From positions 1-30,515 of the forward strand of contig DHFP01000129.1 in NCBI GenBank assembly GCA_002402315.1: DNA of 30,515 bases, given 5' to 3'. This document shows, piece by piece, positions 14,105 to 21,655 of the stretch (the stretch's first letter is position 1; each line of letters begins with the position of its first letter). Source of the DNA: Clostridiales bacterium UBA4821 (lineage in GTDB: Bacteria > Bacillota > Clostridia > Acetivibrionales > UBA4821). A program made the translations under genes and the position numbers. The notes under the pieces were generated by a model. It saw only the letters and a list, made by a program, of their open reading frames with translations, was not told the DNA's origin and did not search any database.

Positions 14105-15166
14105 ATGAGGAAGATTCTTGTATCCGATTTAAAACCAGGAATGATACTTGCTAAAGATGTCTATAATCATGAAGATGGAAGGCTGCTTCTTCTAAAAGGT
14201 TTTTCAATGAAACCACGATACATAAGTAAGCTTGAATCTCTGGATATTACTTATGTCTATATTGATGAAGAAGCTGTACCGGTTGCTGAGGAAGACATCC
14301 GGGAAGAGCAGATTTATTCAGAGGCTTTTTCAACAATAAAAAACGTTCTTACATCAGTTAGAGAGGGAGACAGTATAGAAGTAGCCCCTGTAAAAGAAAC
14401 AGTAGATGAAATTGTACAAAAAATAATTAATAACGAAAATGTGTTTATGCAGCTCACGGGTATCAGAGATATAGATAACTATACATTCCACCACTCTGTA
14501 GACGTCTGCATATATTCTGTAATAACCGGCAAAAGCCTGGGCCTCTCAAATGAAGAATTAACTGAGCTTGGTATGGGAGCCATCTTACATGATATAGGTA
14601 AGTGTAAAATACCGAGTGAGATTCTACTAAAGCCAGGCCGGCTTACAGATGATGAATTCCTGGTTATGAAGCTTCATACTGTCTACGGTTATGAGATTAT
14701 CTATAACACCAATGGTTTAAACAAGCAAATTGCTAACATTGCATGTCAGCATCATGAAAAATGGGACGGAACAGGATACCCTGTAGGCCTCCGCGATAAT
14801 CAAATAGACAAGCTGGCAAGAATTGTTACCGTTGCAGATGTTTATGATGCTCTTACAGCTAACAGGTGTTACAGAAAAAAAGACCTGCCTCATGAGGCTG
14901 CAGAATTCGTTATGGGAAACTCAGGAAGGCTATTTGACCCTGATATTGCAAAAAACTTTATTAATAATATTCAAGTATATCCTGAAGGCTGTATGGTGTT
15001 ATTAAACACGGGTGAAATCGGAAGTGTTGTTGATGCCGGCAAAAATATGACCCTTCGTCCCAAGCTTAAGATAATTGCCAGAAAAGAAGGACCACCTATT
15101 TACGATCCTTATATAATAGACCTGATGTCTAATCCGAGTATATTTATTGTAGATATATTAACATAA
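14105..15166 (+). CDS. HD-GYP domain protein, probable cyclic-di-GMP phosphodiesterase
   Basis: A 353-residue cytoplasmic protein and the only plus-strand gene here. The N-terminal region (1-60, MRKILVSDLKPGMILAKDVY) is the DUF3391-like segment common in front of HD-GYP domains. The HD-GYP core spans about 125-290: HHSVDVC at 129-135, ILHDIGKCKIP with HD at 162-163, QHHEKWDGTGYP with GYP at 224-226, and VTVADVYDALTANR at 241-254. The key residues for hydrolysis are present, so degradation of c-di-GMP is likely. No receiver or sensor domain is fused. A GGGGTGG ribosome-binding site precedes the ATG. Its stop codon lies inside the terminator stem. Confidence 0.93.
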   Translation: MRKILVSDLKPGMILAKDVYNHEDGRLLLLKGFSMKPRYISKLESLDITYVYIDEEAVPVAEEDIREEQIYSEAFSTIKNVLTSVREGDSIEVAPVKETVDEIVQKIINNENVFMQLTGIRDIDNYTFHHSVDVCIYSVITGKSLGLSNEELTELGMGAILHDIGKCKIPSEILLKPGRLTDDEFLVMKLHTVYGYEIIYNTNGLNKQIANIACQHHEKWDGTGYPVGLRDNQIDKLARIVTVADVYDALTANRCYRKKDLPHEAAEFVMGNSGRLFDPDIAKNFINNIQVYPEGCMVLLNTGEIGSVVDAGKNMTLRPKLKIIARKEGPPIYDPYIIDLMSNPSIFIVDILT

Positions 15167-15200
15167 AAGAGATGGAAGTTATCCCATCTCTTTTATGTTA
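15159..15200. terminator. Bidirectional rho-independent terminator between the HD-GYP gene and metK
   Basis: A perfect 17-bp inverted repeat (15159-15175 and 15184-15200) with an 8-nt loop. The strong core is AGAGATGG/CCATCTCT, flanked by A-run and T-run arms that supply a U-tract on either strand. It ends the convergent HD-GYP and metK transcripts. Confidence 0.9.
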
Positions 15201-15201
15201 T

Positions 15202-16398
15202 CTATTTCATTTCTTCTGCTTCTCTTTTTAGCACTTCAACCTTATCCAGCCTTTCCCAAGGCAAATCAAGGTCATTTCTCCCAAAGTGTCCATATGCTGC
15301 TACCTGTTTATAAATAGGCCTCCTTAGATCCAGAGCTTTAATTATACCGGCAGGTCTTAAATCGAAATTTCTCCTTACTAATTCCTCAATCTTTTCATCT
15401 GAAATGGTCCCTGTACCAAAAGTATCTATCAGTATTGATACCGGTTTGGCTACCCCTATTGCATATGCAAGCTGTATTTCGCATTTTCTTGCCAATCCGG
15501 CAGCAACTAAGTTCTTTGCTACATGTCTTGCAGCATATGCAGCAGACCTGTCAACCTTTGTCGGATCTTTACCTGAAAATGCTCCTCCCCCATGACGGGC
15601 ATATCCTCCATATGTGTCAACAATTATCTTCCTGCCCGTAAGACCTGAATCACCTTGAGGTCCTCCAATTACAAATCTTCCGGTAGGGTTGATATAATAC
15701 CTGGTATTTGGGTCAAGAAGATTTTGTGGAACTACGGGACGAATAACGTGTTCAATTATATCTTTTTCTATTGTATCATGTTCTACCTCAGGACCATGCT
15801 GTGTTGATACGACGATAGTGTCAATTCTTACAGGTTTATCCTCATCATATTCAACAGTTACCTGTGTCTTACCATCCGGTCTTAAATAATTTAAGGTTTT
15901 ATTTTTTCTTACCTCTGTTAATCTTCTCGCCATCCTATGAGCCAACGCTATTGGCATGGGCATGTATTCAGGTGTCTCATCACATGCAAACCCAAACATC
16001 ATACCTTGGTCTCCTGCGCCAATTGCTGCAATTTCCGCTTCAGTCATTTCGCCTTTTTTAGCTTCTAATGCTTTATTCACACCCATTGCAATATCTGACG
16101 ACTGTTCATCAATGGTAGTAATTACAGCACAAGTATCACAGTCAAAACCATATTTGGCACGATCGTATCCAATTTCTCTTACGGTATGCCTAACAACTTT
16201 TGAAATATCTACATAGCACTCAGTTGTAATCTCTCCCATTACTAATACTAAACCCGTAGTAACTGATGTTTCACATGCCACTCTTGCATTTGGATCCTTT
16301 TCTATTATTGCATCAAGTACTGCATCAGAAATCTGGTCGCATATTTTATCCGGATGCCCCTCTGTTACAGATTCTGATGTAAATAGTCTTCTTCCCAT
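15202..16398 (-). CDS. metK: S-adenosylmethionine synthetase
   Basis: A 398-residue enzyme making S-adenosylmethionine from methionine and ATP. Characteristic motifs are TSESVTEGHPDKICDQISDA (7-26), the hexapeptide GAGDQG near 126-131 and the P-loop-like GGGAFSGKDPTKVDRS near 271-286. Length is normal for bacterial MetK. AGGAGGGA precedes the ATG. Expression is controlled by a SAM-I riboswitch and terminator in the 222-bp leader, giving feedback from its own product. It is transcribed away from the ribosomal genes and converges with the HD-GYP gene. Confidence 0.99.
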   Translation of the reverse strand: MGRRLFTSESVTEGHPDKICDQISDAVLDAIIEKDPNARVACETSVTTGLVLVMGEITTECYVDISKVVRHTVREIGYDRAKYGFDCDTCAVITTIDEQSSDIAMGVNKALEAKKGEMTEAEIAAIGAGDQGMMFGFACDETPEYMPMPIALAHRMARRLTEVRKNKTLNYLRPDGKTQVTVEYDEDKPVRIDTIVVSTQHGPEVEHDTIEKDIIEHVIRPVVPQNLLDPNTRYYINPTGRFVIGGPQGDSGLTGRKIIVDTYGGYARHGGGAFSGKDPTKVDRSAAYAARHVAKNLVAAGLARKCEIQLAYAIGVAKPVSILIDTFGTGTISDEKIEELVRRNFDLRPAGIIKALDLRRPIYKQVAAYGHFGRNDLDLPWERLDKVEVLKREAEEMK

Positions 16399-16413
16399 TT
16401 CTTATCCCTCCTT

Positions 16414-16444
16414 AAAATATTAAAACCTCTTCCAAAAGAAGAGG
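16414..16444 (-). terminator. SAM riboswitch expression-platform terminator
   Basis: CCTCTTC and GAAGAGG (16438-16444 and 16426-16432) form a 7-bp stem with a short loop, followed in the RNA by TTTTAATATTTT. The first strand of the terminator can pair instead with GATGAGG, the 3' strand of aptamer helix P1, at six of seven positions. This provides the expected antiterminator switch. Confidence 0.88.
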
Positions 16445-16459
16445 ACTATTAAAACTCTC

Positions 16460-16558
16460 CCTCATCTTTCAGAATCACTCTGTAGGAATTGGCACCTTGG
16501 ATTAAAACCTGGTTGCCGGGTTTCATAGGGCCCATTCCCTCCACCTCTCTTGATAAGG
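16460..16558 (-). promoter_or_regulatory. SAM-I (S-box) riboswitch
   Basis: The minus strand shows the conserved S-box blocks in order: CTTATCAAGAGAGGTGGAGG, CCCTATGAAACCCGGCAACC, AAGGTGCCAATTCC and GAAAGATGAG. Helix P1 is formed by CCTTATC (16552-16558) and GATGAGG (16460-16466). SAM binding would stabilise P1 and allow the terminator to form before metK. Confidence 0.97.
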
Positions 16559-16588
16559 ATTTGCAGATTAAATTAAATTATGTGATTA

Positions 16589-16617
16589 ATATTAGCATAG
16601 TAAATTTTGCTAGTCAA
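16589..16617 (-). promoter_or_regulatory. Sigma-A promoter of metK
   Basis: TTGACT (16612-16617), a 17-nt spacer and TAATAT (16589-16594) on the minus strand. The transcript would begin about 25 nt before the riboswitch. Confidence 0.82.
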
Positions 16618-16620
16618 TAT

Positions 16621-17028
16621 TTACGAATACTTTGCATAAAAAAAAATTATTATGTCGGCATGTCTCTGATCATCAGTAATAATATAGTATAACCCGTTTC
16701 TAATTCTTAAATCCGGCACTGTAAGTATAAGCGATTTGGTTGTTTTAATGATGTTTGTTTCTAAGTATATTATCTTCTCAATATACTTGTTAAATACTTC
16801 TTTTTTTATCTTATTCTCTCTAATCGCATTTACTTGTCCGCCTATCATCCTTGTAAAAATACTTTTAAGCATATATATATGTTTTAACTCTTCTTCGCGG
16901 ATTAGCCTAATCTGTTCCCTGTCATTTTTACATCTTATGTATTCAAAGAACCTGTCATAATAGTTAACTAATATATCTTTATTAACTACCAGCTCTGAAA
17001 GCTTATCTCCTACAATCGGGTCAAACAT
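16621..17028 (-). CDS. Small ferritin-like (possible di-iron) four-helix protein
   Basis: A 135-residue, mainly helical protein without signal peptide or membrane segment. The spacing of possible metal ligands resembles ferritin-like proteins: Glu29 in helix A, E47-L-K-H50 in helix B, Glu84 or Glu90 in helix C, and D120-x-x-H123 in helix D (DDQRHADIII). Asp instead of Glu at 120 is a deviation. I choose the ATG at 17026-17028; a GTG at 17044-17046 would start within the hairpin loop. The ribosome-binding site AGGGGGAG is enclosed in a perfect 14-bp hairpin that ends at the ATG. The gene follows rplL by 74 bp, with no terminator between. Function is unknown; iron or oxidative roles are only inferred. 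Confidence 0.72.
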   Translation of the reverse strand: MFDPIVGDKLSELVVNKDILVNYYDRFFEYIRCKNDREQIRLIREEELKHIYMLKSIFTRMIGGQVNAIRENKIKKEVFNKYIEKIIYLETNIIKTTKSLILTVPDLRIRNGLYYIITDDQRHADIIIFFYAKYS

Positions 17029-17074
17029 AACTACTCCCCCTCTCACACTAAATTCTATTCGAGGGGGAGTAGTT
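17029..17074 (-). promoter_or_regulatory. Hairpin sequestering the ribosome-binding site of the ferritin-like gene
   Basis: Perfect 14-bp inverted repeat: AACTACTCCCCCTC at 17029-17042 and its complement at 17061-17074, separated by 18 nt. In the minus-strand RNA the second arm is GAGGGGGAGUAGUU, immediately followed by the AUG. The ribosome-binding site is therefore fully base-paired. No U-tract follows, so it is not a typical terminator. Confidence 0.75.
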
Positions 17075-17102
17075 TAATACATGAGTATTAATGCAGCCTT
17101 AA

Positions 17103-17483
17103 CTACTTAATTTCAACTGTAGCTCCTGCTTCAACAAACTTTTCCTTTATTGAATTAGCTTCTTCTTTGGATATGTTTTCCTTAACAGTCTTTGGCGCTC
17201 CATCAACTAGTTCTTTTGCTTCTTTGAGCCCTAAACCTGTTAATTCTCTTACAACTTTAATAACCTTAATCTTTTCTGCTCCAGCATTTTTTAGAACAAC
17301 TTCGAACTCTGTTTGCTCAGCTTCAACTGGTACTGCTCCTGCTGCCGGCGCTGCTGCTGCTGCCATTGGCGCTGCTGCAGAAACACCAAATTCTTCTTCT
17401 AATGCTTTTACTAATTCTGAAAGCTCTAATACTGTTAAATTTTTTACCTCGTCAATTAATTTTGTAACTTTTTCACTTGCCAT
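17103..17483 (-). CDS. rplL: 50S ribosomal protein L7/L12
   Basis: A 126-residue stalk protein that recruits translation GTPases. The N-terminal dimerisation domain begins MASEKVTKLIDEVKNLTVLE. An Ala/Pro-rich hinge lies at about residues 34-55. The C-terminal domain includes KIKVIKVVRELTGLGLKEAK and the ending FVEAGATVEIK. Length is normal. It follows rplJ by 54 bp and is co-transcribed under the L10 leader. Downstream lies a ferritin-like gene and not the usual rpoB. Confidence 0.99.
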   Translation of the reverse strand: MASEKVTKLIDEVKNLTVLELSELVKALEEEFGVSAAAPMAAAAAPAAGAVPVEAEQTEFEVVLKNAGAEKIKVIKVVRELTGLGLKEAKELVDGAPKTVKENISKEEANSIKEKFVEAGATVEIK

Positions 17484-17537
17484 TTTTACATAACCTCCAT
17501 AAAATAATTTTTAAAATTGTGATAAATATTTTTTCTT

Positions 17538-18074
17538 TTACGCCTGGGCGCCTTGTTTTTCGGCTATCGCATTAAGTGCAACAACCAGTCCTCTAATATT
17601 AGCATTCAAGACATTAACAAAACCGGCAATAGGTGCATTGAAGCCACCAAGAACCTTGGATATGAGTACCTCTCTCGGCGGGATATTTGCAAGAGCTTTA
17701 ACTCCATTTTCATCAATAACATTTCCCTCAACATACCCAACTTTTAATTTGAAGTTCTCATGCTTTTTTGCATATTCATTAAGTATCTTTGCAGGAGCTA
17801 CCGGATCTGTATAACTTATAGCTATAGCCGTAGGACCCTCAAGATGGGGCAGCAGACCGTCAAGCCCGTTTTCCTTAGCAGCAAACCTCGTAAGAGTATT
17901 CTTTATAACCTTATACTCAACCTCAGCCTTTCTGAGTTCATTTCTAAGGTTCGTAACATCTTCAACATTTATACCTCTATAGTCAGCAAGTACAAATGCT
18001 TGTGCTTTCTTGATTTTATCACTAAGTTCCGCTACTTCATTTTTCTTTTTATTTAGAGTCTTTTCACTTGGCAT
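17538..18074 (-). CDS. rplJ: 50S ribosomal protein L10
   Basis: A 178-residue protein anchoring L7/L12 dimers to 23S rRNA. Diagnostic segments are AQAFVLADYRGINVEDVTNL (about 26-45), YKVIKNTLTRFA and PREVLISKVLGGFNAPIAGF. The C-terminal helix that binds L7/L12 is present. AGGAGGTG precedes the ATG. The 204-bp upstream gap carries an L10 leader RNA and its terminator, so the L10-L12 complex probably represses its own synthesis. Confidence 0.99.
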   Translation of the reverse strand: MPSEKTLNKKKNEVAELSDKIKKAQAFVLADYRGINVEDVTNLRNELRKAEVEYKVIKNTLTRFAAKENGLDGLLPHLEGPTAIAISYTDPVAPAKILNEYAKKHENFKLKVGYVEGNVIDENGVKALANIPPREVLISKVLGGFNAPIAGFVNVLNANIRGLVVALNAIAEKQGAQA

Positions 18075-18095
18075 CCTTTCTTCACCTCCTCTACT

Positions 18096-18131
18096 AAAAA
18101 ACCCTCTCGGTCATCATAGACAAAGAGGGTT
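18096..18131 (-). terminator. Attenuator terminator of the rplJ leader
   Basis: The RNA stem AACCCTCT/AGAGGGTT (18124-18131 pairing with 18100-18107) is followed by six U residues (18096-18101), about 22 nt before rplJ. It lies directly after the L10-binding structure, as expected for transcription attenuation. Confidence 0.82.
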
Positions 18132-18226
18132 GAAAGCTTAATATCAAACGATTAAGAATGAATCATACTTTTGTTTCCTCGGTAGGATGAATCAGATTCT
18201 ATTAAGCTCATGCACCTACTATCTAT
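18128..18226 (-). promoter_or_regulatory. Ribosomal protein L10 leader RNA
   Basis: The minus strand contains GTAGGTGCATGAGCTTAATAG and later CCTACCGAGGAAAC. These are the conserved blocks of the L10 leader, which mimics the L10-L12 site on 23S rRNA. GTAGG (18215-18219) pairs with CCTAC (18182-18186). It is placed between a promoter and an attenuator terminator in front of rplJ-rplL. Confidence 0.88.
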
Positions 18227-18257
18227 GGAAAATGACTTATTTAATTTTGCAAATTGT

Positions 18258-18286
18258 ATTATATACTAACAATTGTTATTAGTCTA
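18258..18286 (-). promoter_or_regulatory. Sigma-A promoter of rplJ-rplL
   Basis: TAGACT (18281-18286), a 17-nt spacer and a perfect TATAAT (18258-18263) on the minus strand. The -35 overlaps the end of rplA. Transcription would start shortly before the L10 leader. Confidence 0.62.
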
Positions 18287-18974
18287 GTACCTTTGTAGTA
18301 TTTATTTTTAAACCAGGTCCCATTGTTGATGCAATAGTAACACTTTTTAGATACTGGCCCTTTGCCGCAGCTGGTTTTGCCTTTATAATTGCTTCCAATA
18401 AGGTCTTAAAATTGTCCTTTAGCTTAGCTTCATCAAATGAAACTTTGCCTATTGGGCAGTGAATAATATTGGTTTTATCCAATCTATATTCAATCTTACC
18501 AGCCTTAATGTCAGCAATAGCTTTCGCAACATCCATTGTAACCGTGCCAGCCTTTGGGTTTGGCATCAAACCTTTTGGTCCCAGTATCTTACCCAGCCTG
18601 CCAACAACACCCATCATATCTGGTGTTGCAACTATTACATCATAATCAAACCAATTCTCATTCTGGATCTTAGTTACCAGTTCTTCTGCCCCCACAAATT
18701 CTGCACCGGCATTTTCAGCTTCCTTAGCCTTGTCGCCCTTCGCAAATACCAACACTCTAACTTTTTTACCGGTTCCATGTGGTAATACTACTGCACCTCT
18801 AACTTGCTGGTCTGCATGTCTTGAATCGACACCCAATTTTATATGTGCTTCTACACTTTCATCAAACTTAGCTTTTGCTGTCTTCTTAACCAGCTCAATT
18901 GCCTCAGCCGGCTCATATGCTTTTGTTTTTTTAATTAGCTTTACACTTTCTGAATATTTCTTGCCTCTTTTCAT
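18279..18974 (-). CDS. rplA: 50S ribosomal protein L1
   Basis: A 231-residue L1-stalk protein. Recognisable segments include MKRGKKYSESVKLI, VVLPHGTGKKVRVLVFAKGD (62-81) and the L1 signature GRLGKILGPKGLMPNPKAGT. The C-terminus has the usual SVTIASTMGPGLKINT. GGAGGAG precedes the ATG. L1 commonly represses the rplK-rplA message, but I could not identify its binding site. The gap to rplK is widened to 162 bp by a palindromic repeat. Confidence 0.99.
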   Translation of the reverse strand: MKRGKKYSESVKLIKKTKAYEPAEAIELVKKTAKAKFDESVEAHIKLGVDSRHADQQVRGAVVLPHGTGKKVRVLVFAKGDKAKEAENAGAEFVGAEELVTKIQNENWFDYDVIVATPDMMGVVGRLGKILGPKGLMPNPKAGTVTMDVAKAIADIKAGKIEYRLDKTNIIHCPIGKVSFDEAKLKDNFKTLLEAIIKAKPAAAKGQYLKSVTIASTMGPGLKINTTKVLD

Positions 18975-19029
18975 ACTTTCTCCTCCTAACGTAGTATTAG
19001 CGGGCTTTTTTCCCTCCTACCATTTGACC

Positions 19030-19126
19030 AGTTTACAGTTTGCAGTGTACAGTTGTTAAAAGCTTTTTAGATTACCGCTAACGCTCGGTTATTGGTATTT
19101 TAACTGTCAACTGTTAACTGTTAACT
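19030..19126. repeat. Palindromic intergenic element in the rplK-rplA gap
   Basis: Imperfect inverted repeats of about 30 bp (19030-19061 and 19098-19126), built from repeated ACAGTT/AACTGT and GTTAAC units, surround a 36-bp centre containing GCTAACGC. The element is noncoding and unrelated in sequence to the elements at 9463-9568 and 28304-28418. It looks like a small dispersed repeat of the GTTAAC type. It lies within a transcribed ribosomal operon. Confidence 0.6.
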
Positions 19127-19136
19127 TTATATACCA

Positions 19137-19562
19137 TTACTCTTCAACTACAATTCCCATACTTCTAGCAGTTCCGGCAACCATGCTCATAGCAGCTTCT
19201 ATGGTATTTGCATTCAAATCTACCATTTTCTGCTCTGCAATCTGCCTTACTGCTTCTTTTGATACCTTAGCTACTTTATCCCTGTTTGGCGTAGCTGAAC
19301 CACTTTCTATTTTTGCTGCTTTCTTAAGTAAAACTGCAACTGGCGGCGTCTTTGTAATGAATGTAAATGACTTGTCAGAGTAAACAGTCATCACAACAGG
19401 AATTATCATTCCAGCTTCTTTGGCTGTCCTTTCATTAAACTCCTTTACAAATGCCATTATATTTATTCCATGAGGACCAAGTGCTGGTCCGACTGGTGGC
19501 GCTGGCGACGCTTTGCCTGCAGGAATCTGTAGCTTTACATAACCGGTAACTTTTTTTGCCAT
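19137..19562 (-). CDS. rplK: 50S ribosomal protein L11
   Basis: A 141-residue protein of the GTPase-associated centre. It begins MAKKVTGYVKLQIPAGKASP and contains PPVGPALGPHGINIMAFVKE, with the usual C-terminal RNA-binding domain ending AGTARSMGIVVEE. The ATG at 19560-19562 gives the standard 141-residue length and has AGGAGG upstream. The GTG three codons earlier is inside the ribosome-binding site. It lies 17 bp after nusG. Confidence 0.99.
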   Translation of the reverse strand: MAKKVTGYVKLQIPAGKASPAPPVGPALGPHGINIMAFVKEFNERTAKEAGMIIPVVMTVYSDKSFTFITKTPPVAVLLKKAAKIESGSATPNRDKVAKVSKEAVRQIAEQKMVDLNANTIEAAMSMVAGTARSMGIVVEE

Positions 19563-19579
19563 GATTTGCACCTCCTAGA

Positions 19580-20098
19580 CTACAACTTTTGAATCTGTAA
19601 AAACTCTAACTCTACAGGTGTCTCTCTTCCGAACATAGAAACTGAAACCCTTACCTTCTTCTTTTCCATGTTTATCTCTTCAACAACACCAATAAAATTC
19701 TCTAAAGGTCCTGATATTACTCTGACACTATCACCAACTTCATAGTCAACTGTAGGTAGCGCTTCTTCTACCCCCATATTTTTTATCTCTTCATCGGTAA
19801 GAGGAACGGGTTTTGACCCAGGTCCTACAAATCCCGTAACCCCTCTAGTGTTCCTGACCACATACCAGGATTCATCATTCATTACCATCTTTATCAAGAC
19901 ATAACCCGGAAACACTTTTCTAAGAGATACTTTTTTTCTTCCATCTTTAATCTCTATTTGTTCTTCCATTGGCACTACTATGTCTAATATCTGGTCATGA
20001 AGGCCTCTATTCTCAACAATTTTTTCTAGATTTGCCTTAACCTTGTTTTCATACCCTGAATAGGTATGAACAACATACCATTTAGAATTCTCAGACAT
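19580..20098 (-). CDS. nusG: Transcription termination/antitermination factor NusG
   Basis: A 172-residue transcription elongation factor that contacts RNA polymerase and can link to the ribosome. The NGN domain starts SKWYVVHTYSGYENKVKANL and includes FPGYVLIKMVMNDESWYVVR. The KOW domain follows with YEVGDSVRVISGPLENFIG (about 122-140). Length is normal. It lies between secE (45 bp upstream) and rplK, the universal order. Confidence 0.99.
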   Translation of the reverse strand: MSENSKWYVVHTYSGYENKVKANLEKIVENRGLHDQILDIVVPMEEQIEIKDGRKKVSLRKVFPGYVLIKMVMNDESWYVVRNTRGVTGFVGPGSKPVPLTDEEIKNMGVEEALPTVDYEVGDSVRVISGPLENFIGVVEEINMEKKKVRVSVSMFGRETPVELEFLQIQKL

Positions 20099-20143
20099 AA
20101 TCCTAAGAAGCTTTACAGCTTCCCCTCCTTTTCCAAGTCTGAA

Positions 20144-20368
20144 TTACTTTCCACCAAACAACCACTTACTTATCAGGTAATTTATGCCGCTATCAAACAC
20201 CCAGATAAATATACCTACTACAAGAACTGCACCAAGAACAGCAATTGTACTGTTAATAACCTGTTGCTTTGTAGGCCAGATTACCTTTTTCAATTCTGCA
20301 ACAGTATCTCTAAAGTATTTTTTTAAATTTGTAGACTTTGCCCTAACGGCTACATTTTGATCTGCCAT
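20144..20368 (-). CDS. secE: Preprotein translocase subunit SecE
   Basis: A 74-residue single-span membrane protein of the SecYEG channel. The amphipathic segment KYFRDTVAELKKVIWPTKQQ (17-36) is the SecE signature. It is followed by one membrane helix (about 41-63). The short Gram-positive form is expected. A GGAAGTGAG ribosome-binding site precedes the ATG. It sits between rpmG and nusG. Confidence 0.98.
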   Translation of the reverse strand: MADQNVAVRAKSTNLKKYFRDTVAELKKVIWPTKQQVINSTIAVLGAVLVVGIFIWVFDSGINYLISKWLFGGK

Positions 20369-20479
20369 ATTCTCACTTCCATATCCTTAATTTTATTATT
20401 ATGTCATTCAATTCTTGTCCTTAAGCTTAGGATACCCCTTTAGAAAATTGTTAAAACTAAATAAATGCAAACTTTAATA

Positions 20480-20629
20480 TTACTTGGTTTCCTTATGCGA
20501 AGTATGTTTGTGACAGAATCTGCAGTATTTTTTCATTTCAAGACGATCCGGGTCATTCTTTTTATTCTTCATGCTATCATAATTTCTTTGTTTGCATTCA
20601 GTACAAGCTATAGTTATTCTAACTCTCAT
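20480..20629 (-). CDS. rpmG: 50S ribosomal protein L33 (zinc-binding form)
   Basis: A 49-residue protein read from the ATG at 20627-20629 to the TAA at 20480-20482. It starts MRVRITIACTECKQRNYDS, continues with RLEMKKYCRFCHKHTSHKET, and has the two CxxC pairs (CTEC, CRFC) of the zinc-binding L33 type. GGAGGTG and AGAGG precede the start. rpmG-secE-nusG is a standard order. The 110-bp gap to secE shows no tRNA. Confidence 0.97.
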   Translation of the reverse strand: MRVRITIACTECKQRNYDSMKNKKNDPDRLEMKKYCRFCHKHTSHKETK

Positions 20630-20769
20630 TCCTCTACACCTCCATCTTAACACCTTTTGTATGGTAAATTCTTTATTTTCTACTTAGTAATGATAAAATA
20701 ATAAATTCAAAAAATATCTCTCTTAACAATCGCGTTTTATTATTTATTCATTCCTTAGATTTTGGGCAT

Positions 20770-20818
20770 AAAAAAAAGGCCCAACAAGAAGTATCAATAC
20801 TTTACCACAATCTTGGCA
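20770..20818 (-). terminator. Probable terminator after the PilZ gene
   Basis: On the minus strand an imperfect stem (GCC...GGC ends, with AAGTAT-TG-ATACTT inside) is followed by eight U residues (20770-20777). It lies about 75 bp after the PilZ stop, separating it from the rpmG operon. The remaining 140 bp up to rpmG are AT-rich and should contain the rpmG promoter, but I see no convincing boxes. Confidence 0.55.
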
Positions 20819-20891
20819 AGTAGTCAAGATTATTTCTTAATATAATTTCACCAAAAATTCACTTCCGTTATCTGTAACCGGATACTAATAG

Positions 20892-21566
20892 TTATTCCGT
20901 TCCCTTCTCTTCCTTTTCTGCTAAATATCTTATAATCTCATTTAGCTGTTCCCTATCAGTAGCGCCATTGGGCAAAATTACCAAACCATATTCGTTATAG
21001 TTAAGCAGTTGTCTTTTCCTAACTATTCCGGCACTGATATCTATACCTAGATTTTCATTAATAAATAGCTTAACCGTTAAATTTTTTCTATCCTCAATTA
21101 CAGCTTTCGAAAATAGTCTTAACCCTGAATAGCTAACATTTTTAACTATACCAAACCCTTCATTATTTTCATCTATTAAGTTACAACAAGCATTGATTGC
21201 ATATCTTCTGTTCTTCCTCTCATTCTTATGCTTTTCTATACGTGTTGTTTTTACTAGTATGGACTGAGGAAATGACGCCTGGGCCTTATCTACTATACCA
21301 CCAATTATACATTCTTCATTCATTTGATTAATAAAATATACTGATACATAATCACCTGGAAAGATATTTAAATATATCATTTTATCAGTTATTTCCAATT
21401 TGAATTCAAACTCCGAAACTTCCTTTACTTCTGTAATAATATATTCGGTTATGTTGTAATGTCTCAACCGGACTTTTCTGTTGGGACTTAATTCTTTATC
21501 TACCTTATCTCTATTAAAATTATTTATTATTCCGCTGCTGCCCCTGTCCAAGTCATATGGCGTCAT
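20892..21566 (-). CDS. PilZ-domain cyclic-di-GMP receptor (YcgR/YpfA-like)
   Basis: A 224-residue cytoplasmic protein with an N-terminal YcgR-like beta domain (about 25-110). The PilZ domain (about 115-220) carries the c-di-GMP motifs intact: RKNRR at 117-121 and NVSYSG at 143-148. Proteins of this architecture slow the flagellar motor or alter surface behaviour when c-di-GMP is high. AGGAGG precedes the ATG. It stands between leuD and the ribosomal cluster and is not in the flagellar operon. Together with the HD-GYP gene it gives a degrading enzyme and a receptor within 6 kb. The output partner is unknown. Confidence 0.9.
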   Translation of the reverse strand: MTPYDLDRGSSGIINNFNRDKVDKELSPNRKVRLRHYNITEYIITEVKEVSEFEFKLEITDKMIYLNIFPGDYVSVYFINQMNEECIIGGIVDKAQASFPQSILVKTTRIEKHKNERKNRRYAINACCNLIDENNEGFGIVKNVSYSGLRLFSKAVIEDRKNLTVKLFINENLGIDISAGIVRKRQLLNYNEYGLVILPNGATDREQLNEIIRYLAEKEEKGTE

Positions 21567-21655
21567 TACTTAGGCCTCCTTACGATATGATGTTAACTTA
21601 GCTATTCCATTTTAGCATAAAGTTGAATAATTGTATAATACATTTTTGCTTTTGG

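Noticed and set aside
17029..17074. The 14-bp hairpin after rplL as a rho-independent terminator
   Set aside because: In the direction of rplL transcription the stem is followed by the AUG and coding sequence, with no U-tract.
17336..17385. GCTGCTGC-type short repeats in rplL
   Set aside because: They encode the normal Ala-rich hinge of L7/L12 and are not an independent repeat.
20369..20479. A tRNA gene in the rpmG-secE gap (tRNA-Trp often lies here)
   Set aside because: No cloverleaf or GTTCRANNC T-loop motif is visible; the gap is AT-rich.
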